From: a virus
Direction: 5' to 3' (one strand)
Virus record (IMG/VR): IMGVR_UViG_3300032246_001124
Location: 1-49,730 of that record
Length of the DNA: 49,730 nt
Shown here piece after piece: positions 40,801 through 49,002 of this stretch. The notes under the pieces were generated by a model. The model saw only the letters and a list, made by a program, of their open reading frames with translations. It did no database searches and was not told the origin of the DNA. Position 1 is the first letter of the stretch. The number at the start of each line of letters is the position of its first letter. A program made the translations under genes and the position numbers.

Positions 40801-43336
40801 AAATATTCAAAATGTTCCAGACCCAATAACAAAAACTACACAATTAGAGAATACAGGAATTAGTACTCAAGTTTTTCAGGGTATAGTAGATAACTGGGAA
40901 TACTTTATGTCACTTCCAGAAACAGTTCGCAAAAATGCAATTACTACATATACAACTGCATACGATATGGTTGGTCCAGATCAAGTTGCTGGTGAAATTA
41001 AAAAAAGACTTGCTGGAGCAAAAGGACGTTCTGCTGCTTCACTAAAGAAGTATTATGATTCACCTGCAGGCCAAGCATCAGTAAAACAAGACCTTGCAGC
41101 ACAGGCAACAAAACCTCAATATGCTCCAGGACAAATTCCACCAAAAAGTAGCAAGAGTGTAGTAGATTCAACAACCAAAAAAGATAGAGATACAACTCTT
41201 GATGATTTGCTTAAGAAGTTAAAACTTACAAGAGATGCAAGTATTAATGCTATGGGTGGCCTTACAGAACTTAGAAATGTATTTAAAAAGGCTGGCGGAG
41301 ATGTTAGAATATTTAATGGCCTTGATCAAGCACTTTCTAAACTTGGAGCAGATTCAGGATTTATTGATTTTATTGGCGGTATGGATAATGCAACCGAAAA
41401 AGGCTACGTTAATGCACAAAAACTTAAAAAAGGTATTATTGAATTAACAGATGATGGCAAGATTGCACTTAAGGGTTATCAAGAAGCACAATTAGGAGCA
41501 TTTAGTAGCACATCAGCACAAACAATATCAGAACTTAAAAATCAAAGAACTGGGTTTGTGGCACTTAAGGCTGCTGGCATAGGGTCGGCAGATGCACTAA
41601 ATATGGTTTCTGATGCAAATTTTGCAATCTCTTTACGTGCCGCAAAAACAACAGAAGAAGTTAAAAATTTAACTGAAGCATTTAAACAGCAAAAGAAAGA
41701 GGCAGAACTTACACTTGCCTCAACAGACCCACAACAATATTTTGATAATCAAATGGCAGTTGCGACTAGACAACTTAATTTTCAAGAGGCAATGGCAAAA
41801 AGAACTTATGAACCACAAATTGCTGCTACAGAAGAATTAATTAAAGCAAATAATGTTCTTATTGATCAAGCACAACGCAAACTGGAAATGGATGCTACAT
41901 ATGGTAGCCGTCAAATTGATAAAATTAATTCTGAAATTGAAGGTTTAAATAGACAAATTGCAACAGGTGTAGATGTTACAATGCAACAACTATCTGATCA
42001 ATCTGCTAAACTATCTGAAGATCAAGCAGTTATTGGTCATCAAGTTGATGCAATTAATCAAAAATATGATCTTCAAGAACAAGCACTTTCAAAAATATCA
42101 GATCTTAACCAAGAAATTATTGCTGAAAAGAAACAACAAATATCTCTTGCAGATGCTTTAACTCAAGGAGATATTTCAACAGCAGCGCAAGCAGCACAAG
42201 ATATTCAGGCTGCTTCATCAAGTAGAGCACAAAAATTAGCATCAGATGCAATGACTGCAGCAAGAAATGCAGAAATTAATGCGGTAAAGGGACCATCAAC
42301 TGGACTAACTGCCATACAAATAAATGAATCACAATATTTAATTGATCGCCAACAATATACTCTTGCACAACAACGTGCTGCAATAGAGACACAGATTGCT
42401 GCAAAACAAGAAGAAATTTATAAAATTGATCAATTGCGTAAACCAATTATTGCAGAAATTACACGACTTGAAGACCTTAATTACAACTATGCTAATAACA
42501 TTCTTCCGGCAATAAAGAAAAAATTAGATGATGAACTTGCTGCAATTGATGCACAAAGACTTAAATGGACTGATGCACAACTTGCAATTGAGGGTGCTAA
42601 CCTAAGAACAAAAGAATTCCAAGACAAACTTACAGCCGCTAACGGAATACTTACATCAATAAGTAAACTTTGGGGAGATATTACAGATAAAAATCTTAAG
42701 GTTACACTTACAACTATTGAAGAAGTTATTAAACAACAGGCTTCATTTGTAAAAGCAGGAACTGTTCAAACAAAAGAAGGCCCCGTAGATGTTGATGCTT
42801 CGGGAAGATCCACAGATGGTTCTATACCAATTGCTGTATCAAGTGCTCCACCTGCTCCTGCACCACAAACTTATAATGACCAACGAGTAGCACAAATTAA
42901 AGCAGAAGCAGAAGCCGCAGCAGTTGCAAAACAAAAAGCAATAGAAGCAGCATCAGTTGCAGCAGCAAACGCAGCAGCAGAAGCGGCTGCAAAACTTAAT
43001 ATGTCTGCTAAGTTAAGAATGATGGACAGATATGCTCTTGCTTCTGGTGGAATAGTTCCTAAATATTTTGCTTCTGGAGGATTATCTCGTGGTACCGACA
43101 CAATTCCAGCAATGCTTACTCCAGGAGAATTTGTTATTAATAAAAACTCAGCAAATAATCTTGGAGTTAATAATCTTAATAAATTAAATAGTGGAGAATC
43201 CTTGGGCAGTTCAGTGTATAATTATAATGTAGGAATTAATGTTACAAATGCCGATGCCAATGCTAACGATATTGCAAGGGCAGTCATGGGACAAATTAAA
43301 TATATAGATTCACAAAGAATTAGAGGACAAAGGTAA
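34847..43336 (+). CDS. Tape measure protein with an embedded kinase-like segment
   Basis: The 2829-aa protein sets tail length and crosses into the host at DNA entry. A TP901-type tape measure domain lies at about 170-480. Hydrophobic segments at about 541-580 and 1457-1520 could enter membranes. Motifs DTVPSVLTPGEAVIPK (about 683-698) and DTIPAMLTPGEFVINK (about 2750-2765) are typical tape measure elements. Long coiled-coil stretches (about 1740-1790, 2300-2560) fill the rest. Between about 1070 and 1330 lies a non-coil segment with K1102, G-D1185-K-D1187, N1192 and D1200-V-G1202, an arrangement like protein or lipid kinases. GAGGTG precedes the ATG. Confidence 0.85.
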   Translation: MSDVNANIGVQIDTSSALAELKNLQRQLANFHASIAKTSAAATAAQKGLQTNLLNSINATGQFTATMGNVRTSTESFTHALESNKLSMREYFRYAGGASKTFGRLFKQEFDTIGKVAEDRVKKMQTQYIKMGRDANGAIKAMAITPQTLNMNDYATKTAMAAQKQALFNQVVRQGSTSLLNFGKNTQWAGRQLMVGFTIPLAYFGTTASKVFMDLEAQAVKFKRVYGDMFTTTEQTNKALADVQALAEGFTKYGVAVSKTMDMASQAAAMGKTGADLTAQVAQATRLAVLGNVEQSQALETTVSLTNAFGIAAEDLGKKINFLNAVENQTVVSIEDLTIAIPKAGPVVKQLGGNVEDLAFFLTAMKEGGINASEGANALKSGLASLINPSKKASEMLAGLGINIKGIVEANKGDLKNTVIGFAQALDTLAPLERSRAIEQLFGKFQFARLSTLFQNITKDGTQASKVLQLTGASVEELAILSERELKTVENAVGTKFKGAIEELKLAIAPIGKTFLQAVTPIVEVIGKLLDKFNGLGDGTKKFIVIATTLVGIIGPTLLMTFGLVANGVANIIKLFLALRGGFLKLGGNSKVLAEQTNYLNTEQLESATVAASLNQAHTRLTQSFTAESSAVKALRNAYIEATVAAANFARANPGMMMMPKSAGKGPKKFAGGTTYVPGTGNKDTVPSVLTPGEAVIPKNIAQDPRFQPIIDAMVNGKLQAFDNGTSNAQPFGNSPKFEPKIDLSGAPASAARSSGSYTRTHQLIMDKMNNAQVTSDGVVRFGGKAYPTTSQKTALALKKRIEQLIADGYQTEKIVSALDRNVERGRPMTASQLDRRLSIGRGSSTGTSAPSSIRNLAKQSQSGFMSETRAIKEALSKQGVVLTPAQEKNLFNVQASHIEETRNAGVKEWKANNLVADLGYVNNYINTVKGKLGTDLLKMSDTELQKLGIDRKELQKLQAGTHPTTASAATTLRAIAQYDSIRNPGSYQAKAVVAGLEHRSKTGFYAQPMKTLAETQPISSRVEKAIKSRADLLEQEQNAKAGNDSEQLMKQIDKNIRKTALGKQAPTNFGTQISPTTGHSFPVKGLGGIYQKPDGTKVFVKPVMDEKAALAEQRATIIAREAHGLNSPKQEIKTMVDPTDPTGRRKLIVLESAFDPKFDPNNMTNKFTKDEYFKQLVAANLRGDKDLGKGNLSGNVLADVGTAGVFEKASGSRDFAKTMPSMAEQAKINLLGVKGGAKKFFAESTLSVPQGMTADEYHNRMIKEIDTVLPKLKSTISKFDLNPAEKEVYSGMITRLEEGKKVNWREFHKIHSSVLATKKEALQDKKTGQITPIKGKSKPNNIVSSTGKASDRVMTQVPPGKKIVQKPRGFISSRFGGKVTLPGYADAPAATGVSVGDISQSQRLSRAQLLAATEKISLTQAKKRIAAESKLTSSMQESTKAQLTAKEKVQQFSNKAGLGIGAMSGLTIAASFAGGSIGELAQKIMPFVFGLQGIVALLPMLMNPWVALVAGITTLVVGAKLIDSNNKKMAQKQSDYIDSISATTNKMQKVGEITGKVGASELMARRRADSSPDAFSKQYNRAGQQFGTNFMGSEIGKEISKGFSDNLLNGRSSAVKQFALQLSSYVSDGVINGVQAGDIARQIAVDFQDMTLYPAIIGELTSIIGPDGADILKDPLKIRIKIINEQSAFAGLTSEGILGNKGNGIGTLASFGGGSSNRIGLTTKSAAAASAAYSQTLELAKAQVDATEVQYQKDLQVLQTKKNIAKTEQDRVAAQKEIDTLTNKNKEDNVKLGVEIAKILKDQEKAFDKTSRKEQGLLPGQINYAQNAFIEASKKQVTTKFKGTQLENQVPAFLETTKNLASKDLEIKINAIAASGTNPVLLTGLMQMFKGDEKTLNKQIDLGIATRGVDETVALIGSLGNIKDEKLQKELFVKINAVQDKGKFGDLQSTLTKISEMTGKDFNINTYLKVNGFAKLDALSKVLRNIQNVPDPITKTTQLENTGISTQVFQGIVDNWEYFMSLPETVRKNAITTYTTAYDMVGPDQVAGEIKKRLAGAKGRSAASLKKYYDSPAGQASVKQDLAAQATKPQYAPGQIPPKSSKSVVDSTTKKDRDTTLDDLLKKLKLTRDASINAMGGLTELRNVFKKAGGDVRIFNGLDQALSKLGADSGFIDFIGGMDNATEKGYVNAQKLKKGIIELTDDGKIALKGYQEAQLGAFSSTSAQTISELKNQRTGFVALKAAGIGSADALNMVSDANFAISLRAAKTTEEVKNLTEAFKQQKKEAELTLASTDPQQYFDNQMAVATRQLNFQEAMAKRTYEPQIAATEELIKANNVLIDQAQRKLEMDATYGSRQIDKINSEIEGLNRQIATGVDVTMQQLSDQSAKLSEDQAVIGHQVDAINQKYDLQEQALSKISDLNQEIIAEKKQQISLADALTQGDISTAAQAAQDIQAASSSRAQKLASDAMTAARNAEINAVKGPSTGLTAIQINESQYLIDRQQYTLAQQRAAIETQIAAKQEEIYKIDQLRKPIIAEITRLEDLNYNYANNILPAIKKKLDDELAAIDAQRLKWTDAQLAIEGANLRTKEFQDKLTAANGILTSISKLWGDITDKNLKVTLTTIEEVIKQQASFVKAGTVQTKEGPVDVDASGRSTDGSIPIAVSSAPPAPAPQTYNDQRVAQIKAEAEAAAVAKQKAIEAASVAAANAAAEAAAKLNMSAKLRMMDRYALASGGIVPKYFASGGLSRGTDTIPAMLTPGEFVINKNSANNLGVNNLNKLNSGESLGSSVYNYNVGINVTNADANANDIARAVMGQIKYIDSQRIRGQR

Positions 43337-43971
43337 TGGCAACATCAGGCTATATAACAGGCAGAAAGCGCTATCAGAGACCACAGGCTGTCTTATGGTC
43401 TGATAATGCTGGAACGCTTTCAAATGGCCTCTACGTGCCTACAGGGTATGAGGTTGGGGCAATTGTGCCAGATGGCACAGCATCAAACCTAATTGACCAG
43501 TTTATAGTCTTATCAGATCACAATAGGTCTGAGATTTCTTTTAATACCGAAAGAATTGAAAATCGCCAAAGAACTATTAATGGCAGGATGAGGTCTTATC
43601 ACATTGCTGATAAATTAAATATTTCATTTTCTTGGAATAACCTACCATCAAGATCGCATGGAATAGTTGCAGATTTTAACTCTGCTGGGGTTTCTCCATT
43701 AAAAAACTCTACATCTGAATATACTGCAGATGGTGGTGCAGGAGGAATTCAACTTTTAGATTGGTATGAGAATCATAAGGGTCCATTTTGGATGTACCTT
43801 GCATATGATAAGTACACAAACTTTGGAACAAACGATGCAGCATATGCACATCTAGGACAATATAATCAAATCGTTCAAGTTTATTTTTCAGATTTTAATT
43901 ATTCTGTTACAAAACGTGGTGGTAGCAACTTCGACCTTTGGAATGTTAGTGTAACACTGGAAGAGGCGTAA
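43336..43971 (+). CDS. Distal tail protein candidate
   Basis: The 211-aa protein lies directly after the tape measure gene, sharing one base (TAATG). It has 'QAVLWSDNAGTLSNGLYVPTGYEVGAIV' near 16-45, 'EISFNTERIENRQRTINGRMRSYHIADKLNISFSWNNLP' near 65-105, and 'DLWNVSVTLEEA' at the end. That pattern, 'NRQRTINGxMRSYHxADK', is typical of the first minor tail protein in many actinobacterial phages, which closes the tube like Dit. Its stop overlaps the next start. Confidence 0.7.
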   Translation: MATSGYITGRKRYQRPQAVLWSDNAGTLSNGLYVPTGYEVGAIVPDGTASNLIDQFIVLSDHNRSEISFNTERIENRQRTINGRMRSYHIADKLNISFSWNNLPSRSHGIVADFNSAGVSPLKNSTSEYTADGGAGGIQLLDWYENHKGPFWMYLAYDKYTNFGTNDAAYAHLGQYNQIVQVYFSDFNYSVTKRGGSNFDLWNVSVTLEEA

Positions 43972-46900
43972 TGTTTGTCAACAGTGCTCTAAAAACACAC
44001 CTTGAGTCTTCATCAACCGTTCAACTAAAATCTTTAACTTTGGCTGAATGGAATATGAATATGCCAGACAATATTCAAAAAATAGGAAACTATAGATATC
44101 GTCCTACTGAAACAGATTCAAAGTTTAAAACTATTCCAAACACTTTTGATTCAACTGACGCCGCAGGATATTACACTGGAGCCACAGACGCAGATATTAC
44201 AATTGATGGAGGATATGACAACCAAGATCAGCCACAAACTTTTACATCTAAAAAAGAAAAAATGAATATGATTTATTCTTTAGAGGATTGTTTAAAACCT
44301 TTTAGACCAAGATCTGGCGTTAACAAAATGTTATATTTTACAAATAAATATTTGGCAAACTCTAGTTTTTCAATGTCTCAACGCCCAAGATACTATATGC
44401 CCTCAAGATATGATCAATTTAAATACTGGACCTCCTATAGAACTGAAAGCACTACAACTGCAGGTGTAACCACAACAACTGAAAGAGGAGTTGCATCTAC
44501 TAAATCTGGAACTCAATTTTATATAGATGATGCTGCTCCATTTGTTGTTTATAAAGAAAGTGTTCCTGCAAATAGAATCATTATTAAGATGCAAACAAAT
44601 GTTGGAGATATAAATCTTGGCCCATTTACAAGTTCTTCTGGAACTCTTCAAGATCCACTATACGGAGAATCAAAAAAAACAACACCGTCTAATTGGAAAA
44701 TTGAATATTTACAAGGAAATAATTGGGTAACTGCAAAATCTTTTACATCTTCTAGCCTTCGTGAAAACGGTAATCCAATAATTGGAACCGATGGTTACGT
44801 TGAGTTACAATATGGGCTAATACTTGATCAGTCCTATATGTCAAGGTTTATTTATCAAGAAACACTTTCTTCTTCTACACAACTACCAGAAAAATCTTTT
44901 GACGGATATGCATACTTGGTTATTTCAAATTTAGGAGAGCGTGGAGTTTTTTATATATGGAATTCAAAGACTAGTCTTTATGATCAAGTAGTTCCTCAGT
45001 ATGGATGGAAACTTGCAGAAGAAACTATTAATAATGAAAGTAGTTTTATTAAAGACCTAACATCTCCAATTTCTTTTACAAACGAAGTAGATAAACAAAA
45101 TGTTTATCGTGAATTTCAAAATATTCGTGGAATAAGAATTGTTGTAGATACAATGAATAAGTTTGATTGTACATTTGACCTAATTGAAATGTCTCCTAGA
45201 CTAGTTGTAGATGTTTCTGATAAAGTAATAAATTTTAAAATTAATAAAAGTTTATCAGATCTTGGCTCAACATCTTTACCTGTTCAGCAAATTTTAGCAT
45301 CAACTGGTGAGATTTCTTTATTTGACGATGACCAAGCATTTAATGAAAATAACACCAGCAGTATTGTTTATAAGTATATTAGAAAAAATATTAAATTTAG
45401 TTTTTATGAAACAGTTGTAAATGTAGGCGGCTACGATTATTTTATTCCAATTAAAACTTTGTACTCAGAAGGCTTTCCCCAAGCAGACTTAAATGCTGCA
45501 ACAGTTTCTGTTTCTTTAAGAGACCTGTACTTTTTGTTTGAGTCTATGCCAGCACCAAGATTGCTTGTTACTGAAGCATCTTTAAGTTATGCAATTACCC
45601 TTTTACTTGATTATATTGGTTTTACAAACTATACATTTTTAAGAGTGGCCGGAGAAAGTGATCCCGTAATTCCATATTTCTTTATTGCACCAGATCAAAA
45701 TGTTGCAGAAGTTTTAAATCAGTTGGCAGTTTCAACACAATCATCAATGTTTTTTGATGAGTATAATAATTTTGTTGTAATGAGTAAAGATTACCTTATG
45801 CCAAGTTTAACACAAAGATCAACAGATTTTACAATATCGGGGTCAAACAATCAATCAGATTCTGGAGTTATTGAAAACTCATCATCTGGAACATTACCAA
45901 ACATTATATCCATTGCTTCAGAAAATAAGAAGATCTTTAATGCTGGAAAAATTAACTACACAACAAGATATATTCAAAGATCTTATGGAAGTATTCGTCA
46001 AGCAAGTCTTGTAGACCAAGATAAAACTTGGATATACAAACCTGCCCTATTATGGGAAGTTTCTGGAACTGAAAATACAAAAACAATTAATGAAATAGCC
46101 AGTACTCAAGGAGGATACGTTCTTGGAGCAATGCCAATTAATTCTGATATTCCTGCAAATGTTCCAACTGTTGCAAAAAACCAATTAGTTGATAACATTA
46201 TTGATCTTGGAGAAAATGTTTATTGGCTTACAAGGTATAGTGGATATTTTTATTCTAATGGGGAAATTATTAAATACGATGCCGCAGAATTTAGCCTTAC
46301 TATTGCGCTTTGGTATGACAAAAAGTCTGACGGAACCCCTGACTATACAAAGCAATACTTTGTTGAGCCTGGAAATCTTGCACCATCTGCAGTCAAGGCA
46401 GACCTAAATGCACAGATAAAATCAGGAACAATAACACAGACTCAAGCAGATAAGACTGTTGATGAGTGGAAAGCAACACACATTCAGGGATCTAACAATG
46501 TTTGGATTAGCAGTAATCAAGAATATCAAAAGTATTTTTCAGCACTTCCATTTAATGGAAAAATTTATCCAACAGGCCGTATAAGAGTTTACACAGTTCC
46601 TTATTATGAAACTATTGGTGGCATAACAAAAATGAAAAATGGTGCAGTTCTAGAACATGGTCGTGCACAATTTGGAACTACCATATCTAAGCACACTGCT
46701 GGAATAGATACATATTGGTCAAATAATGACAATGTTCGTGGATGCGAAATGCAATCTCAATATTTATTTACAACAGATCCAACAGTAAGCGTACCAGCAT
46801 CCGTTACTGGGGCTGCAGGTATTAACAATACTCTTGCAAAACAAACAACTCGTAATGGAATTATTAGAAACTTTATGGCATTAAGTGGAAAAACAGAAAC

Positions 46901-48491
46901 AGAAGTTAATTCATTTGCATCAACACGAACTGGAACAATTCAATCATCAGCCCTTGTAATGAATGGTCCAGCATTTAAAACTACAGAAACTCCAATTAAT
47001 TTTATTTCTTATGTATACAAACCTTTAGATAATGCATACAAACATTTTGGAACAAGAATGCGTGTTATTGGAAAGATTGAAAATAATGAAACAAGAGGTC
47101 AGACTCCAACAGGCAGTACGCCTTATTACCAAGTAACTGGATCTTTAACAGATCAGAGTGTTAATATTGGTGGTGGTTCTGGAGGCCTTGCTGTTTTGCT
47201 TAACCCAGAAACAAATAATGGCTATTATTTTGAAATTGCTGCATTAACAGAAAGCAACATTGAGTCATACATAAAGACAAACCCCGACGGCACAGATAAC
47301 ACAATAGTACATAATGTGTTATTTTATAAAATTAAAAAAGAGTCAACTTCTTCAAATGCAATACCAGTTAAACTTTGGGGAGGCCTAGCAAAAATAACGG
47401 TAGATGATGGAAGTTTTACGGGACAATATAGAATGACAACAGAAGAAAGTCCAACAGTATACGACTTATCAGTTGAATACAAAGAGATTGGAAATACAAG
47501 AAGATTCTATCTATACGTAAATAATAACTTAGTAAAAATTATTGATGACACAGATCCTCTTCCAGTATATAACAATATGGCTTTGTTTACTCGTGGCTCG
47601 TCCAGAGTTATGTTTGAAAACGTTTATGCTTTGTCTGAAAACTATGCACAAAATACTGTCTTTACGGTTTCTGATACAGTGGCACAAGCATTTGGAGACA
47701 ACTTAATAGACGTTAATGAGTCATTTAGAAAATATGCAATGTCTGGAGTAGTTCAAGCCACCTATTTGTCTGGTATCAGTGCTCAAGAACCTCCAAAATA
47801 TAATATGTATTTTGAAGAATTTGGATCTATTATGCGTGAGTGTGCATACTTTGATGTTAAGTATGACCGTGCATACCCAGCATTATATGCTCAACTATCT
47901 CCAACATTTAATAGAATCAAAGGCTACACAACATCAGGGTTTTATGCTGACTCCTATGGAGCAGAGTTTATGATCTTTAATGCTACGGATAAGGCATTAG
48001 TTTTAGATGATACAAGTGGAAACTATTTAAGAATTCAAGGAATCACCTTTACACAAAATACAACTCACGAGTTAACTGTAGATGAGTATTTTAGCAAGAG
48101 ATCAACACAATCAGATCCAGAACTACAAGGTGATATTGTTTTAACATCTCCATATGTTGAAAAAGAAAAGTATAACCTTATTAAACAAAGTAGAATGATT
48201 TATGGAAATAATGAATTTTCAATTGACGCACCATATATACAAACAGATGATTCTGCAAATAGTTTAATGTCCTGGATAACAAACAAACTAATGGTTCCAA
48301 AAAGATCTGTTGGAGTAAATATTTTTAGCATTCCAACTTTACAACTTGGAGACATTGTAAATATTGACTATAAGAATAACGATAATATAAATGTAATTGG
48401 AGACTCTTTAGCAAGGTTTGTTATTTATAATATTGAATATTCTAGAAGTTCAAATGGCCCAAGCATGACTATTTATTTGAGTGAGGTATAA
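43971..48491 (+). CDS. Large minor tail (baseplate hub or fibre) protein
   Basis: The 1506-aa protein is the largest tail-tip component. It has a beta-rich N-terminus (about 1-430), a 'LIEMSPRLVVDVSDKVINFKINKSLSDLG' block near 405-435 and a hub-like core (about 430-640) with 'ISLFDDDQAFNENN' and 'VSVSLRDLYFLFESMPAPRLL'. A LamG-like carbohydrate-binding region follows at about 1057-1220, and the end is 'VGVNIFSIPTLQLGDIVNIDYKN'. The last part resembles the hub domain of tail-tip proteins (gpJ/Tal-like). It is coupled to the preceding gene by one base. It probably forms the tip that receives the signal for DNA release. Confidence 0.7.
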   Translation: MFVNSALKTHLESSSTVQLKSLTLAEWNMNMPDNIQKIGNYRYRPTETDSKFKTIPNTFDSTDAAGYYTGATDADITIDGGYDNQDQPQTFTSKKEKMNMIYSLEDCLKPFRPRSGVNKMLYFTNKYLANSSFSMSQRPRYYMPSRYDQFKYWTSYRTESTTTAGVTTTTERGVASTKSGTQFYIDDAAPFVVYKESVPANRIIIKMQTNVGDINLGPFTSSSGTLQDPLYGESKKTTPSNWKIEYLQGNNWVTAKSFTSSSLRENGNPIIGTDGYVELQYGLILDQSYMSRFIYQETLSSSTQLPEKSFDGYAYLVISNLGERGVFYIWNSKTSLYDQVVPQYGWKLAEETINNESSFIKDLTSPISFTNEVDKQNVYREFQNIRGIRIVVDTMNKFDCTFDLIEMSPRLVVDVSDKVINFKINKSLSDLGSTSLPVQQILASTGEISLFDDDQAFNENNTSSIVYKYIRKNIKFSFYETVVNVGGYDYFIPIKTLYSEGFPQADLNAATVSVSLRDLYFLFESMPAPRLLVTEASLSYAITLLLDYIGFTNYTFLRVAGESDPVIPYFFIAPDQNVAEVLNQLAVSTQSSMFFDEYNNFVVMSKDYLMPSLTQRSTDFTISGSNNQSDSGVIENSSSGTLPNIISIASENKKIFNAGKINYTTRYIQRSYGSIRQASLVDQDKTWIYKPALLWEVSGTENTKTINEIASTQGGYVLGAMPINSDIPANVPTVAKNQLVDNIIDLGENVYWLTRYSGYFYSNGEIIKYDAAEFSLTIALWYDKKSDGTPDYTKQYFVEPGNLAPSAVKADLNAQIKSGTITQTQADKTVDEWKATHIQGSNNVWISSNQEYQKYFSALPFNGKIYPTGRIRVYTVPYYETIGGITKMKNGAVLEHGRAQFGTTISKHTAGIDTYWSNNDNVRGCEMQSQYLFTTDPTVSVPASVTGAAGINNTLAKQTTRNGIIRNFMALSGKTETEVNSFASTRTGTIQSSALVMNGPAFKTTETPINFISYVYKPLDNAYKHFGTRMRVIGKIENNETRGQTPTGSTPYYQVTGSLTDQSVNIGGGSGGLAVLLNPETNNGYYFEIAALTESNIESYIKTNPDGTDNTIVHNVLFYKIKKESTSSNAIPVKLWGGLAKITVDDGSFTGQYRMTTEESPTVYDLSVEYKEIGNTRRFYLYVNNNLVKIIDDTDPLPVYNNMALFTRGSSRVMFENVYALSENYAQNTVFTVSDTVAQAFGDNLIDVNESFRKYAMSGVVQATYLSGISAQEPPKYNMYFEEFGSIMRECAYFDVKYDRAYPALYAQLSPTFNRIKGYTTSGFYADSYGAEFMIFNATDKALVLDDTSGNYLRIQGITFTQNTTHELTVDEYFSKRSTQSDPELQGDIVLTSPYVEKEKYNLIKQSRMIYGNNEFSIDAPYIQTDDSANSLMSWITNKLMVPKRSVGVNIFSIPTLQLGDIVNIDYKNNDNINVIGDSLARFVIYNIEYSRSSNGPSMTIYLSEV

Positions 48492-48492
48492 A

Positions 48493-49002
48493 ATGGCAGA
48501 AATAAGTCCAACACCAGCAACGCCTGCAAAAGTAAGTTCTAGTGTATTTTCATCTACTTCAGCACAGGTTAAGATTGCAGGAAAAGATATTATCCTGTTT
48601 GATGAAGGTTCAATGCCTATTGATCTTATGGCTGATCTAGTATTTGAAGATATTGGTGGAGAAGAACTGCTTAGTATTGCAAGAAGAGATACTGTAAATG
48701 GACAAAAAATTTCTTATCAACCAATTAAGAATCTTTCATCTATTGAACATCAGTATAATCCTAATAATATAATTAGTCTTCAAGCAACTTCTGACAAATA
48801 TTTTTCTAATTTTCCTATCAAACTTGACGATAAGATTCCAAAAGATCCAACGGGACCAAATAATGATTACGTCTATATTGATTCAGTAACTGGAGACTTA
48901 GTTATTGAGACTGTAAATTTAGAAGCAGACGAGCAAATAGAAATACAAATTGCCACAAGTGGTACAATATATGAAGTAAATCTTAACGGGAGCGTATCGT
49001 GA
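48493..49002 (+). CDS. Minor tail protein, 'FEDIGGEELLSIARRD' family
   Basis: The 169-aa protein has 'KDIILFDEGSMPIDLMADLVFEDIGGEELLSIARRDTVNGQKISYQPIKNL' near 30-82. This run is a strongly conserved signature of minor tail proteins in actinobacterial phages. A C-terminal beta part follows. I chose ATG 48493, one base after the stop of the previous gene, with GAGG (48481-48484) as ribosome binding site; the GTG at 48481 would overlap it. The TGA overlaps the next start in GTGA. Confidence 0.75.
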   Translation: MAEISPTPATPAKVSSSVFSSTSAQVKIAGKDIILFDEGSMPIDLMADLVFEDIGGEELLSIARRDTVNGQKISYQPIKNLSSIEHQYNPNNIISLQATSDKYFSNFPIKLDDKIPKDPTGPNNDYVYIDSVTGDLVIETVNLEADEQIEIQIATSGTIYEVNLNGSVS

